64,000 bases of DNA from Archivesica marissinica (lineage: Eukaryota; Mollusca; Bivalvia; Venerida; Vesicomyidae): the NCBI GenBank assembly GCA_014843695.1, contig CM026400.1:33113500-33177499 (forward strand), in the 5' to 3' direction. Positions 41,601 through 45,190 of this stretch are shown here, piece by piece (position 1 is the first letter of the stretch; each line of letters starts with the position of its first letter). The notes under the pieces are model-generated. The model worked only from the letters and a program-made list of their open reading frames with translations, was not told where the DNA came from and searched no databases. The translations under genes were made by a program, and so were the position numbers.

Positions 41601-44600
41601 GGGTGAGGAATTTATATAAAAAAATTGGAAGGTATGTGTACCATCTTCCGTACTGTAGGGTTAGGATAGAGGGGTGGGGTATTTATAAAAAAAATGGAAT
41701 TCTCAAATATACGTCGTTCTTATAATGTTTTAACGTTGCTCTTGTGATTTTTATCTCCCGTCGTAATTTTAGCGAAGAGTATTGATTAGACGTTATATGT
41801 GCGTCACGCGTGTTCTCAGTAACCAATGGGTTAAATATGTATATCACTGTAGTGTGATTGCGCACTTTCCGTGCAGTTTGACCCAGTAACATCAGAGTTA
41901 TTGCCCTTTAATTGACTAAAAATCCACAAATGTAACTTTTGTCCGGCAAGTATCTTAAAAGGTACTGAAGATATGTCAATGAAACTTGTGTGGTAGACGC
42001 AAGTTTCAAAGACTTTGGTCGTTTATAATTTTGTTTATTACACGTCGTATACACACATGTTTCATCGCTGTCTGATTAGCGCAGTAGTTAGCGCGCTCGC
42101 TTCTCATCAATGCGACCCTGGTTCGATCCTCGGACCGGGAAGTATGTGAGATGGTACGATGGTCGCCAGATCGGACAGGTGGGTTTTCTCCGGGTACTCC
42201 GGTTTCCTCCCACATGAATGACCACATTTACGCTTTCATCCGAGCCAACGAGAGTGATTAATATAAGTTGTTAAAACTTGCTTCGCAATCGTTGTCAAAT
42301 AAATAAGGTTAAAAAAAAAATGTTTCATCGTATATCTAGAGTCATTCTTACATAATCTCTTTAATTCCCCATCGATGTTCTTGTGGTTTCCATAACGTTT
42401 TGTATGCATTTAATAATGGATGTCTTCCGAAACACAAAATGGTATCAAAATTTTAAAACATGGTATGTCCACACTATGAACTTGGTGTTGTGCGCATTTA
42501 ATAATGGATGTATTCCGAAACACCATGTTTTAAAATTTTGATACCATTTTGTATGTCCACACTATGAACTTGGTGTTGTGCGCATTTAATAATGGATGTC
42601 TTTCGAAACACCATGTTTTAAAAATTGGATACCATTTTGTATGTCCACACTATGAACTTGGTGTTGTGCGCATTTAATAATGGATGTATTCCGAAACACC
42701 ATGTTTTAAAATTTTGATACCATTTTGTATGTCCACACTATGAACTTGGTGTTGTGCGCATTTAATAATGGATGTATTCCGAAACACCATGTTTTAAAAT
42801 TTGGATACCATTTTGTATGTCCACACTATGAACTTGGTGTTGTGCGCATTTAATAATGGATGTCTTTCGAAACACCATGTTTTAAAAATTTGATACCATT
42901 TTGTATGTCCACACTATGAACTTGGTGTTGTGCGCATTTAATTATGGATGTATTCCGAAACACCATGTTTTAAAATTTGGATACCATTTTGTATGTCCAC
43001 ACTATGAACTTGGTGTTGTGCGCCTTTAATAATGGATGTATTCCGAAACACCATGTTTTAAAATTTGATACCATTTTGTATGGGTTGCATCATTTTATAT
43101 TTGTAATGTCCTGATGTTTTTTAATGCGTTTTGAATGTCATATTATACTCTTCAGAAATGGAGGAAATAAAGATGTTGTGGTATACATGTCACATGATCT
43201 CAAGGCTTCATTCTATTGGCTTACTACAACTAGCTCTCTCAATGCTAAAAATAGATTAGTCCTTCTCCGTGGTCGAGTGGCTAAGCCTTAAGGTCGCTGA
43301 CTTGTATACCACTGTAACCTATCATCACTGATGGTCACGGGTTCGAGCCCCGCTCAGACTGTGTCTCTTTATATGAATAATTTGGTAGTTTCTTACAGAG
43401 GTTGGTGCACCAAGTACAGGTTAACCGCTGGAGCCTGCCCATGAAAGGTGTTGTTCGGTAAACTGCCCATCAGCTCAAATGGGCAACTGGTAGCGACGTT
43501 AAATATACCTAAATATATATATTTATATATGGATTAAACAACTCAAGCAGATGATCACAGGTGCAGTGATTACAACCCTGTGTCAGTGGTCACCTCTATT
43601 AAGCAGCCAACCTGTATTAAGCAGCGAGTTTGAAGATTCCAAATATGTTGTTTTATTTTACATATGCCCTCTATTAAGCAGCCAATCTGTATTAAGCAGC
43701 CGGTTTCACAATTCCAAATATGTTGTTTTATTTTACATATGCCCTCTATTAAGCAGCCAACTGTGCTTAGCATCCACTTTCTGTGATTCCCTTGCCTGGC
43801 TGCTTAAGACAGGTTTGACTGTATATAAAATTACACTAAAAATTACCCTGTTACACTTGTAATATAGAGGGATGACAATGTACAGTTTCACAAGAACCAT
43901 AATTCTACCTCCAGTGATAACTGAATTATCTCCCCTTTACTATATTTTGCAACGTATTTTTGTCCAGAGAATATCTGAAAAAGTAAGTACGGGATTTACC
44001 GACTACAATGTAACTTGGCATATGAATAAAATGTGTTGTGCAAAAACCATACACCAAGTTTAAGTAATTACTGGATTATGGCCCTTTAAAATTTTACGCA
44101 TATGTTATGAGTTTATTAGTAGTGATAGCGCAGTGTTAATGCGTTCGCTTCAGATGCGAAAGGCCCAGAGTTTGCACCCCGCTGTAGCAGTTATGATTGT
44201 GCCATTGGGCAAGGCATTTAAATTCCACATTGCCTCTTCTCTCCGCCATAATAAATGGTAAAAAGATGGAATTATCTGATAAGCAAATGAGAAAAATGAA
44301 TGAATAAAAAATCAAATGAATAATAAATATATATATATATGTTTCTGTCTAAAAAAATAGACCATACGATATTGTGTGGTTATAACAGGGTTCATTCTAG
44401 GTCAGATTGTTTGGACGAAGTGAGAACGCGCGCGGTCACGTCCGTAAATTGTGTTATTTAATCAATTTCAACCAAATATGGTTAAAATGCACAACATTAC
44501 CATTAAATACAACATTTGAATAGAAGGAGTGCTTTATAATGGGGTCAGTGTATTTTACTGGACAATATTTTGTATGAAAATTGCAAACAAAAACAAAATT

Positions 44601-44894
44601 AAAAAAGGGAGAAGTGGGGACCTCAAAGGGCGAAGGCAGGGTCGCTAGGGCGACTATTTCGCCCACATCGCCCTCTAAAATGATCCCTGTTATAATGCAG
44701 TTATATAATGCAATTGTTATGCTGTTAATTTTCAGGTTTGGGCACACCCTATAGGAGCGCCAATCAAGACACTAGCCGGTCACGAAGGTAAAGTGATGGG
44801 TGTAGACATCTCCCCGGATCTACAGTATATTGCATCAGTGTCATTTGACAGAACGTTTAAATTGTGGGCGTCGGAGGTCAAAGGTGGATTATGA
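14594..44894 (+). CDS. PRPF4: PRPF4, U4/U6 snRNP protein Prp4, C-terminal WD40 half (9 exons)
   Basis: PRPF4 is a core component of the U4/U6 and U4/U6.U5 tri-snRNP. Its C-terminal WD40 propeller acts in the nucleus during spliceosome assembly. Nine exons join in phase: 14594-14688, 15730-15788, 17044-17167, 20448-20540, 21647-21769, 37228-37335, 38990-39108, 40657-40706, 44736-44894 (930 nt, 309 residues plus stop). All introns are GT-AG. Landmarks typical of the family appear in order: [124 protein letters not shown] and [11 protein letters not shown]. The length agrees with the C-terminal part of the roughly 520-residue vertebrate protein. The N-terminal half lies upstream of the window. 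The introns are unusually rich in repeats derived from the gene's own exon borders. Identification was made by eye from recalled family sequence, not by a search. Confidence 0.95.
14733..15097. repeat. ~13-bp minisatellite (CATGTTTCACCCT)
   Basis: About 27 tandem short units of CATGTTTCWCCCT with variants such as CATGTTCCACTTT. It starts about 45 bp after the donor of the first visible PRPF4 exon and is interrupted on the right by a minus-strand SINE. Confidence 0.9.
15098..15308 (-). mobile_element. tRNA-derived SINE, family 4 (GATAGCGCAGTG head), minus strand
   Basis: On the minus strand the head reads TGATAGCGCAGTGGTAGTGC, then a B-box-like GGAGTTTGCGCCCC, then a body with GGCGATGGATTCCATCAGGA, and a tail near TTTGTATAAACT. 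Flanks share TCATGTTTA (15089-15097 and 15309-15317), a possible target-site duplication, although the local minisatellite contains the same word. Related copies are at 44119 (+) and, split, at 22347-22760. Confidence 0.75.
15318..15420 (+). repeat. SINE family 4 tail fragment
   Basis: CTCATGGTGATGGATTCCAT and AGGAATATTGTC followed by GAGTGATTAA match the 3' half of SINE family 4, without a head. The copy is diverged. Confidence 0.45.
15468..15657 (+). mobile_element. SINE family 1, 5'-truncated
   Basis: It begins in the T-arm (CACTGATGGTCACGGGTTCG) and continues through the body (TTGGCAGTTTCTTACGGAGG) to the tail (GGTGCTGATGCAGGCGTAAA, AACCCGAAATATAACATAAC). The A box and anticodon region are missing. 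Part of the body (CTGGCGATATAG) is also deleted. Confidence 0.8.
15730..15788 (+). CDS. PRPF4: PRPF4 exon ([12 protein letters not shown]...)
   Basis: The acceptor TGATTTCAG ends at 15729; the donor GTTTGT starts at 15789. It encodes (W)[19 protein letters not shown](G), one WD40 strand set with the KLWSVPDC signature. Phase 2 in, phase 1 out. Confidence 0.93.
15831..15989. repeat. Three tandem copies of a 53-bp AT-rich unit
   Basis: TAATTCTATATTACTG recurs at 15831, 15884 and 15937, each followed by TTATACCAGTCTAGATAAAT. The period is exactly 53 bp. Confidence 0.92.
16021..16945. repeat. ~16-bp minisatellite (GGTACCGATGGATGCTA)
   Basis: Dozens of copies of GGTACCGATGGATGCTA/TACTA. Toward the right end the units diverge (GGTAGTGATTGATGCTA). 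It is intronic in PRPF4 and ends about 100 bp before the next acceptor. Confidence 0.95.
17044..17167 (+). CDS. PRPF4: PRPF4 exon ([12 protein letters not shown]...[10 protein letters not shown])
   Basis: The acceptor TTACAG ends at 17043; the donor GTAAGT starts at 17168. It encodes [20 protein letters not shown], then [20 protein letters not shown] and VG, a WD40 blade ending in the KLWNL strand. Its last ~48 nt and the following intron start are copied three more times downstream (17168-17481). Confidence 0.94.
17168..17481 (+). repeat. Tandem copies of exon 3' end plus splice donor (87-bp unit)
   Basis: Each unit holds ~40 bp of intron start (GTAAGTTATCTCATGTCCAT), then ATGGCATCTTGTAGGCAAGA and GCCGTCAAACTCTGG, then a new AGG|GTAAGT donor. 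Donors begin at 17168, 17255, 17342 and 17429, exactly 87 bp apart. A fifth, truncated copy (ACACAGCGTGTTGTATGGCA) stops near a minus-strand SINE. Reading on from the true exon meets TAA at once (GTA GGG TAA), so use of a downstream donor would bring in a stop codon. Confidence 0.93.
17530..17786 (-). mobile_element. SINE family 1, minus strand, diverged body
   Basis: On the minus strand it carries TACGTGGTCAAGTGGTTAAG (A-box side) and CACAGGTTCGAGCCCCGCTC (B box), then TTGGCAGTTTCTTACGGAGG. The 3' part differs from other copies around 17530-17600. Confidence 0.78.
17787..18403. other. AT-rich intron without recognised gene
   Basis: This intron holds runs of TTCGAATATTCGAATATT and other AT-rich sequence. 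Near 18220 the sequence CAGGGCCTGCTCTGGCTC resembles a CAGGG-type element end (compare the reverse strand at 24215). No coding signal is seen. Confidence 0.5.
18408..20376. repeat. piggyBac-like MITE swollen into an 85-bp satellite (~20 copies)
   Basis: It starts at TTAA (18404-18407) and ends before CTAA, with an inverted terminus (GATGGAAAGGG). Inside are about 20 copies of an 85-bp unit (AGAAGCACCTCTTGACACCA, GACATACATTGACAATGTAG), then two copies of a ~113-bp module (CCCAGTAATATCTATGGAGG, CCACTGCATGATAG). The single-copy relative at 56614-56964 has one 85-bp unit and two ~113-bp modules between TTAA-flanked ends CCCTTTCCCTCATAGA and TCTATGAAGGAAAGGG. The array is therefore an amplified internal part of that element. 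Confidence 0.85.
20448..20540 (+). CDS. PRPF4: PRPF4 exon ([10 protein letters not shown]...)
   Basis: The acceptor TTGTTCTAG ends at 20447; the donor GTAAGA starts at 20541. It encodes (G)[20 protein letters not shown] then [10 protein letters not shown], a WD40 blade. Phase 2 in, phase 2 out. Confidence 0.94.
20676..21013. repeat. ~20-bp minisatellite (GGGATATCGATGAGTAATTA)
   Basis: About 17 copies of GGGATATCAATGAGTAATTA and close variants. Confidence 0.93.
21345..21598 (+). mobile_element. SINE family 3 (head partly lost)
   Basis: B box GCAGGTTCGATCCCCC is followed by CTGACCCTAATAAAATTA, TACACCGTGCATGTAAAAGA, TGGGTCTCTGTCTGTATCAT and the tail GGTAACCGGTAGCGACGATA. Related copies are at 40284 (+), 45000 (+) and 55755 (-). 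The A-box region is unrecognisable. Confidence 0.8.
21647..21769 (+). CDS. PRPF4: PRPF4 exon ([20 protein letters not shown]...)
   Basis: The acceptor TTTTTTCAG ends at 21646; the donor GTAGGT begins at 21770. It encodes (C)[20 protein letters not shown], then [20 protein letters not shown](G), a conserved PRPF4 blade. Its final 72 nt plus 46 bp of intron are duplicated immediately downstream. Confidence 0.95.
21698..21933 (+). repeat. 118-bp tandem duplication of exon end plus splice donor
   Basis: The stretch from ACATCAGGAAGGTCATAG (21698) to TGGTGGCATTGTGGCTGGTT is repeated once from 21816. The two GGG|TAGGT donor regions start at 21770 and 21888. The copies look nearly identical, suggesting a recent event. 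Confidence 0.95.
21997..22229. mobile_element. piggyBac-like MITE with TTAA target duplication
   Basis: The termini are CCCATTCAACACCA and TGGTGTTGAAAGGG, inverted and flanked by TTAA at 21993-21996 and 22230-22233. TTAA targets and CCCW ends are characteristic of the piggyBac superfamily. There is no coding capacity in 233 bp. It contains a strong hairpin at 22141-22184. Confidence 0.75.
22141..22184. repeat. 44-bp near-perfect hairpin inside the MITE
   Basis: AGATCCTGATGAGACGGCTC pairs with GAGCCGGCTCATCTGGATCT across a short loop (GTGA). Confidence 0.8.
22347..22760 (+). mobile_element. SINE family 4 copy split by a nested SINE family 1
   Basis: The left part, GGCAAGGCATTTAAATTCCA, is continued on the right by ATTCCACGTTGCCTCCTCTC and TGGCGATGGATTCCATCAGG. 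The gap is a family-1 SINE with its own target duplication. The head of the family-4 copy is absent. Confidence 0.8.
22372..22637 (+). mobile_element. SINE family 1, full length, nested
   Basis: The tRNA-like head has CCGTGGTCGAGTGGTTAAGG (A box) and GGGTTCGAGCCCCGCTC (B box). The body has TTGGCAGTTTCTTACGGAGG, and the tail ends AACATAACAT. The target duplication TAAATTCCACG is perfect (22361-22371 and 22638-22648). Confidence 0.9.
22966..23958. repeat. 49/56-bp minisatellite (CACCACCAGATGTATAACAA)
   Basis: About 19 units of CACCACCAGATGTATAACAA, CATTCTATGCAGCTACCTAA and CACGCTGTAC. Long units carry an additional CCAAGTA. Confidence 0.95.
23965..24220 (-). mobile_element. Possible hAT-like non-autonomous end, minus strand
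   Basis: On the minus strand it opens with CAGGGTTTCCGCTGTCGG and continues with repeated TTGGC motifs. A similar CAGGGCCTGCTCTGGC start lies at 18220. No second terminus was found. Confidence 0.3.
24452..25320 (+). repeat. Block 1 of the PRPF4 acceptor/exon-start array (66-bp units)
   Basis: Thirteen near-identical 66-bp units. Each holds 32 bp of intron end (TACTATATTCCGTGTATTG, TGTATTACAG) joined to the first 34 nt of PRPF4 exon 37228-37335 (GGGCCTAGATGGGTATGGT, AGAGTGTGGGATCTG). Every unit therefore has an AG acceptor and encodes [11 protein letters not shown]. It is stop-free on both strands because 66 is a multiple of three. It is cut on the right by a TA-target transposon. Confidence 0.96.
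25321..26852. mobile_element. Tc1/mariner-type non-autonomous element inserted in the array
   Basis: The 35-bp inverted termini start TGTGACCCACCATGGCAAAA on the left and, read from the right end, TGTGACCCGCCATATCAAAA, with about 31 of 35 positions matching. Removing the element and one TA restores the array word CTATATTCC exactly. A TA target duplication indicates the Tc1/mariner group. The AT-rich interior has no transposase-like frame. Confidence 0.8.
26853..28656 (+). repeat. Block 2 of the PRPF4 acceptor/exon-start array (66/42/58-bp units)
   Basis: About 30 units. The 42-bp form lacks 24 bp lying between two TATTAC words of the 66-bp form. The 58-bp form lacks 8 bp and reads ATTGTAG|GGGCCTAG, still giving an AG. 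On the right, repeated groups of 58-bp units suggest a second level of duplication. It ends at the LINE insertion. Confidence 0.95.
29724..30629 (+). pseudogene. LINE protein N-terminal part: 2A-like motif and AP endonuclease
   Basis: An open frame of 301 codons. A 2A-like oligopeptide ([14 protein letters not shown]) lies near residues 103-116. Endonuclease motifs follow: [25 protein letters not shown] and LVGDINED. The family's endonuclease nicks target DNA for target-primed reverse transcription. The frame contains a 54-bp tandem duplication (30307-30414; [13 protein letters not shown] twice), which would add 18 residues inside the domain. It ends early by frameshift; the next ~270 bp are broken. 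Confidence 0.85.
30899..31189 (+). pseudogene. LINE linker between endonuclease and RT (shifted frame)
   Basis: An open stretch of 96 codons in another frame, with basic residues ([20 protein letters not shown]) of the kind found before the RT domain in CR1/Jockey elements. It overlaps the start of the RT frame by 8 bp, consistent with a single lost reading frame. Confidence 0.7.
31182..33287 (+). CDS. LINE reverse transcriptase with C-terminal zinc-type motif
   Basis: An open frame of 701 codons. RT blocks appear in order: [33 protein letters not shown] (catalytic Asp), [19 protein letters not shown], and RLFADDSS, the catalytic FADD box. [12 protein letters not shown] follows. The C-terminal end carries [17 protein letters not shown], a CCHC-like pattern common in CR1/L2-type elements. 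No RNase H domain was recognised. The frame itself is intact; the break lies upstream toward the endonuclease. Confidence 0.9.
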   Translation: MTNSSSNPRQYWKIIKMLLKGTSKQCESIPPLKNNDQSFSLSDTDKANTLNDFFVSISKVDDSQTPLPTFISKTNSRMNNFIITEQDITGVLSNLMVNKASGPDEISHRMMKESSDTLCVPLSILFNRSLTESVYPKYWKSANVMPLYKKGDKDEPSNYRPISLISCVGKVMERVIFKQTYNYLHGNNLIYPKQSGFLPGHSTIYQLIDIYNHICKALDDKKSTCIIFCDISKAFDRVWHKGLLFKIEQYGITGNLLTWFSNYLSNRKQQVFVRTSFSEEKSLYEGVPQGSVLGPLLFLIYVNDIADSLISITRLFADDSSLATSTCDISLMETILNEDMNTIMSWSKQWLVKFNPTKTEAMFFSFIKRNRPNVYFDNTRLTFVEHHRHLGITFSEDGSWYKHISNIITSSSKVLGSMKMLKFKLKRQTLNQMYISYLRPLLEYASLIWDNCAQYEKDTLEKIQYESARVVTGLTRSVSIQNLLREIGWVSLADRRKIQKLVLIYKEKTGILPAYLHDLFPSSVSDANPYNLRNSTNFATLARRTEIYSQSVIPSSLQLWNQLGQAIRASISLPVFKRKLKAMFRSPTVPLYYLKGERFSAVHHAHIRNNCSNLNADLHGNHLIPSSVCDCGHDIEDAEHYFFRCTRFIIQRRKLFTNTRGFHPMSTYKLLFGNENLTDDQNVSIFNHVQIFIKKKERFKH
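33618..35007 (+). repeat. Block 3 of the PRPF4 acceptor/exon-start array
   Basis: About 24 units of the same 66/42-bp family. Here many spacers read TACTATTGTCCGTG or TACTATAGTCCGTG instead of TACTATATTCCGTG. A block of about seven units around 34340-34560 recurs around 34620-34840. It ends at the foldback element insertion. Confidence 0.95.
35008..35872. mobile_element. Foldback DNA element with ~300-bp inverted arms and 8-bp target duplication
   Basis: The left arm (35008 to ~35308) starts CACAGGCACCAGACACAAAA; the right arm (~35571 to 35872) is its near-perfect reverse complement, ending GTGTCTGGTGCCTGTG. The flanks GATGGGTA (35000-35007 and 35873-35880) are an 8-bp duplication of array sequence. 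The middle ~260 bp is unique and non-coding. Long arms with 8-bp duplications suggest a MULE-type or hAT-type non-autonomous element; the superfamily is not certain. Confidence 0.88.
35873..37227 (+). repeat. Block 4 of the PRPF4 acceptor/exon-start array, reaching the true exon
   Basis: About 23 units (66 and 42 bp, some damaged near 36370 and 36925). The final unit continues without a break into the genuine exon. The last units, from about 36990, are in frame with it, so choosing an upstream copy of the acceptor would add in-frame 14- or 22-residue units. Confidence 0.95.
37228..37335 (+). CDS. PRPF4: PRPF4 exon ([16 protein letters not shown]...), parent of the array
   Basis: The acceptor GTATTACAG ends at 37227; the donor GTATGA starts at 37336. 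It encodes (G)[18 protein letters not shown], then [17 protein letters not shown](G). The first 34 nt are identical to the array units; the array similarity stops at CTG and the exon continues as AGGACCGGGAGG. It is one WD40 blade with the conserved [11 protein letters not shown]. Confidence 0.95.
37336..37884. other. Intron stretch without recognised feature
   Basis: It holds a C-rich section (CCCACCTCCCCAAACGTCAC) and ordinary AT-rich sequence. No gene is seen. Confidence 0.5.
37885..38865 (+). mobile_element. SINE family 2 copy split by a minisatellite
   Basis: The head GATTGGGTAGTGCAGTGGTT and B-box region GGTCGATCCTCGGACC are at 37885-38020. The matching 3' part (GAATGACCACATATACG, TTGTTTCGCAATCGTTGTAA) is at 38755-38865. 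Between them lie a G-rich minisatellite, 38580-38720 of other sequence, and a (CA)n run. Confidence 0.75.
38022..38545. repeat. G-rich ~21-bp minisatellite (GGGGCAGGGTGGGTCAGTAA)
   Basis: About 25 copies of GGGGCAGGGTGGGTCAGTAA with small indels. It has runs of G3-G4 on the plus (transcribed-sense) strand. Confidence 0.95.
38990..39108 (+). CDS. PRPF4: PRPF4 exon ([20 protein letters not shown]...)
   Basis: The acceptor TTTTCTCTTCAG ends at 38989; the donor GTATGT starts at 39109. It encodes (G)[20 protein letters not shown], then [19 protein letters not shown]. It contains the GSxDNTxKIWD WD40 signature. Confidence 0.95.
39138..39402 (+). mobile_element. SINE family 1, full length with 14-bp target duplication
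   Basis: It starts CCGCCTCCGTGGTCGAGTGG and has B box GGGTTCGAGCCCCGCTC. It ends AACCCGAAATATAACATAAT. The flanks CATGATTATTTAGT at 39124-39137 and 39403-39416 match perfectly, implying a young insertion. It is the reference copy for this family here. Confidence 0.93.
39417..39937. other. AT-rich intron, nothing recognised
   Basis: AT-rich sequence with short meaningless open frames. Confidence 0.5.
39938..40245. mobile_element. CAGGG/CTAGGTCAG-family element, partial
   Basis: GGGTTCATTCTAGGTCAGAA, AACATTTGAATAGAAGGAGT and GCTTTATAATGGGCCAGTGT match the copy at 44386-44689. The GTTATAATGGGCCAGTGTAA section occurs twice here. Confidence 0.6.
40284..40540 (+). mobile_element. SINE family 3, full length
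   Basis: The tRNA-like head has GTCTGTAGTCCAGTGGTAAC (A box) and GCAGGTTCGATCCCCCGCCT (B box). The body has CACGTAAAAGAACCAGAGGA and TGGGTCTCTGTCTGTATCAT; the tail is GGCAACCGGTAGCGACGATA then AATAAACG. Confidence 0.88.
40657..40706 (+). CDS. PRPF4: PRPF4 exon ([16 protein letters not shown])
   Basis: The acceptor GTATATTTCAG ends at 40656; the donor GTATGT starts at 40707. It encodes (P)[16 protein letters not shown], and the next exon begins VWAHP. A minisatellite begins at the donor. Confidence 0.94.
40707..41690 (+). repeat. ~60-bp minisatellite starting at a splice donor; G-rich, telomere-like core
   Basis: About 16 units of TGTGTACCCTCTTCCGTACT, GTAGGGTTAGGATAGGGG and GTGGGGTATTTATAAATA with many small indels. 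The first unit starts with the functional donor GTATGTGTACC. A copy near 41630 again reads GGAAGGTATGTGTACC, recreating the exon-end context. The remaining 41691-42057 holds no recognised feature. Confidence 0.92.
42069..42319 (+). mobile_element. SINE family 2, full length with target duplication
   Basis: The head is GTCTGATTAGCGCAGTAGTT; the B box is CCTGGTTCGATCCTCGGACC. The body is GATGGTACGATGGTCGCCAG and TCCGGTTTCCTCCCACATGA, and the tail is CTTCGCAATCGTTGTCAAAT then a run of A. The flanks ATGTTTCATCG (42058-42068, 42320-42330) match. Confidence 0.9.
42385..43085. repeat. ~88-bp tandem repeat (8 copies)
   Basis: The unit contains CCATTTTGTATGTCCACACT, ATGAACTTGGTGTTGTGCGC and ATTTAATAATGGATGTATTC. 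The copies differ by a few bases. Confidence 0.95.
43257..43520 (+). mobile_element. Chimeric SINE: family 1 head/body with family 3-like tail
   Basis: The head CCGTGGTCGAGTGGCTAAGC and B box GGGTTCGAGCCCCGCTC are family 1. After GTAAACTGCCCATCAGCTCA the tail GGGCAACTGGTAGCGACGTT matches the end of family 3 (GGTAGCGACGATAAATAAAC) instead of the usual family 1 tail. Confidence 0.8.
43601..43790. repeat. ~73-bp tandem duplication (CTATTAAGCAGCCAA)
   Basis: CCTCTATTAAGCAGCCAA and TTCCAAATATGTTGTTTTAT recur two to three times. Confidence 0.85.
44119..44250 (+). mobile_element. SINE family 4, tail truncated
   Basis: The head is GTGATAGCGCAGTGTTAATG, followed by GCGTTCGCTTCAGATGCG, CAGAGTTTGCACCCCGCTGT and GGGCAAGGCATTTAAATTCC. 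The usual GGCGATGGATTCCATCAG part is missing. Confidence 0.75.
44386..44689. mobile_element. CAGGG-terminus non-autonomous DNA element (hAT-like?)
   Basis: The left end is CAGGGTTCATTCTAGGTCAG. The right end read inward is CAGGGATCATTTTAGAGGGC. The flanks share GTTATAA on both sides, giving a 6-7 bp duplication depending on where the end is placed. CAGGG ends suggest hAT, but the duplication is shorter than the usual 8 bp. Confidence 0.6.
44736..44894 (+). CDS. PRPF4: PRPF4 last coding exon ([11 protein letters not shown]...)
   Basis: The acceptor TTAATTTTCAG ends at 44735; the stop TGA is at 44892-44894. It encodes [20 protein letters not shown], then [20 protein letters not shown] and [12 protein letters not shown]. 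It is the closing WD40 blade; the short tail after KLWASE matches the near-C-terminal end of the family. Confidence 0.95.
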   Translation, partial: VWAHPIGAPIKTLAGHEGKVMGVDISPDLQYIASVSFDRTFKLWASEVKGGL

Positions 44895-44962
44895 TAGTGT
44901 GTGTGACGGGATCTACATTATATACGCATCATTTGACAATATGAACTCTGCATGCTGGGTGA

Positions 44963-44968
44963 AATAAA
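44963..44968 (+). promoter_or_regulatory. Putative poly(A) signal AATAAA of PRPF4
   Basis: AATAAA lies 69 bp after the PRPF4 stop codon. It is consistent with a short 3' UTR; no transcript evidence is available. Confidence 0.6.
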
Positions 44969-44999
44969 TGCTATAAATAGTTCAAAATAATTGTAGCAG

Positions 45000-45190
45000 A
45001 CGGTTAAACCGAGGTCTCGTGTCGGTGCTGTACACTGTGCACGTAAAAGAACCAGAGGAGATTCTGGAATGGGTCTCTGTCTGTATCATTGCACTATCCT
45101 CCAAAAATCTAAAATGACTAATCTCTTCAGGAGGCGTCGCTCATATGGGTAACCGGTAGCGACGATAAATAAACGTAAATCACACAATCA
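45000..45190 (+). mobile_element. SINE family 3, 5'-truncated
   Basis: CACGTAAAAGAACCAGAGGA, TGGGTCTCTGTCTGTATCAT and the tail GGTAACCGGTAGCGACGATA are present; the tRNA-like head is missing. Confidence 0.8.

Noticed and set aside
41683..42227. Short minus-strand frames of ~70 residues
   Set aside because: They overlap SINE family 2 and unique intron sequence; no motifs, no splice logic.
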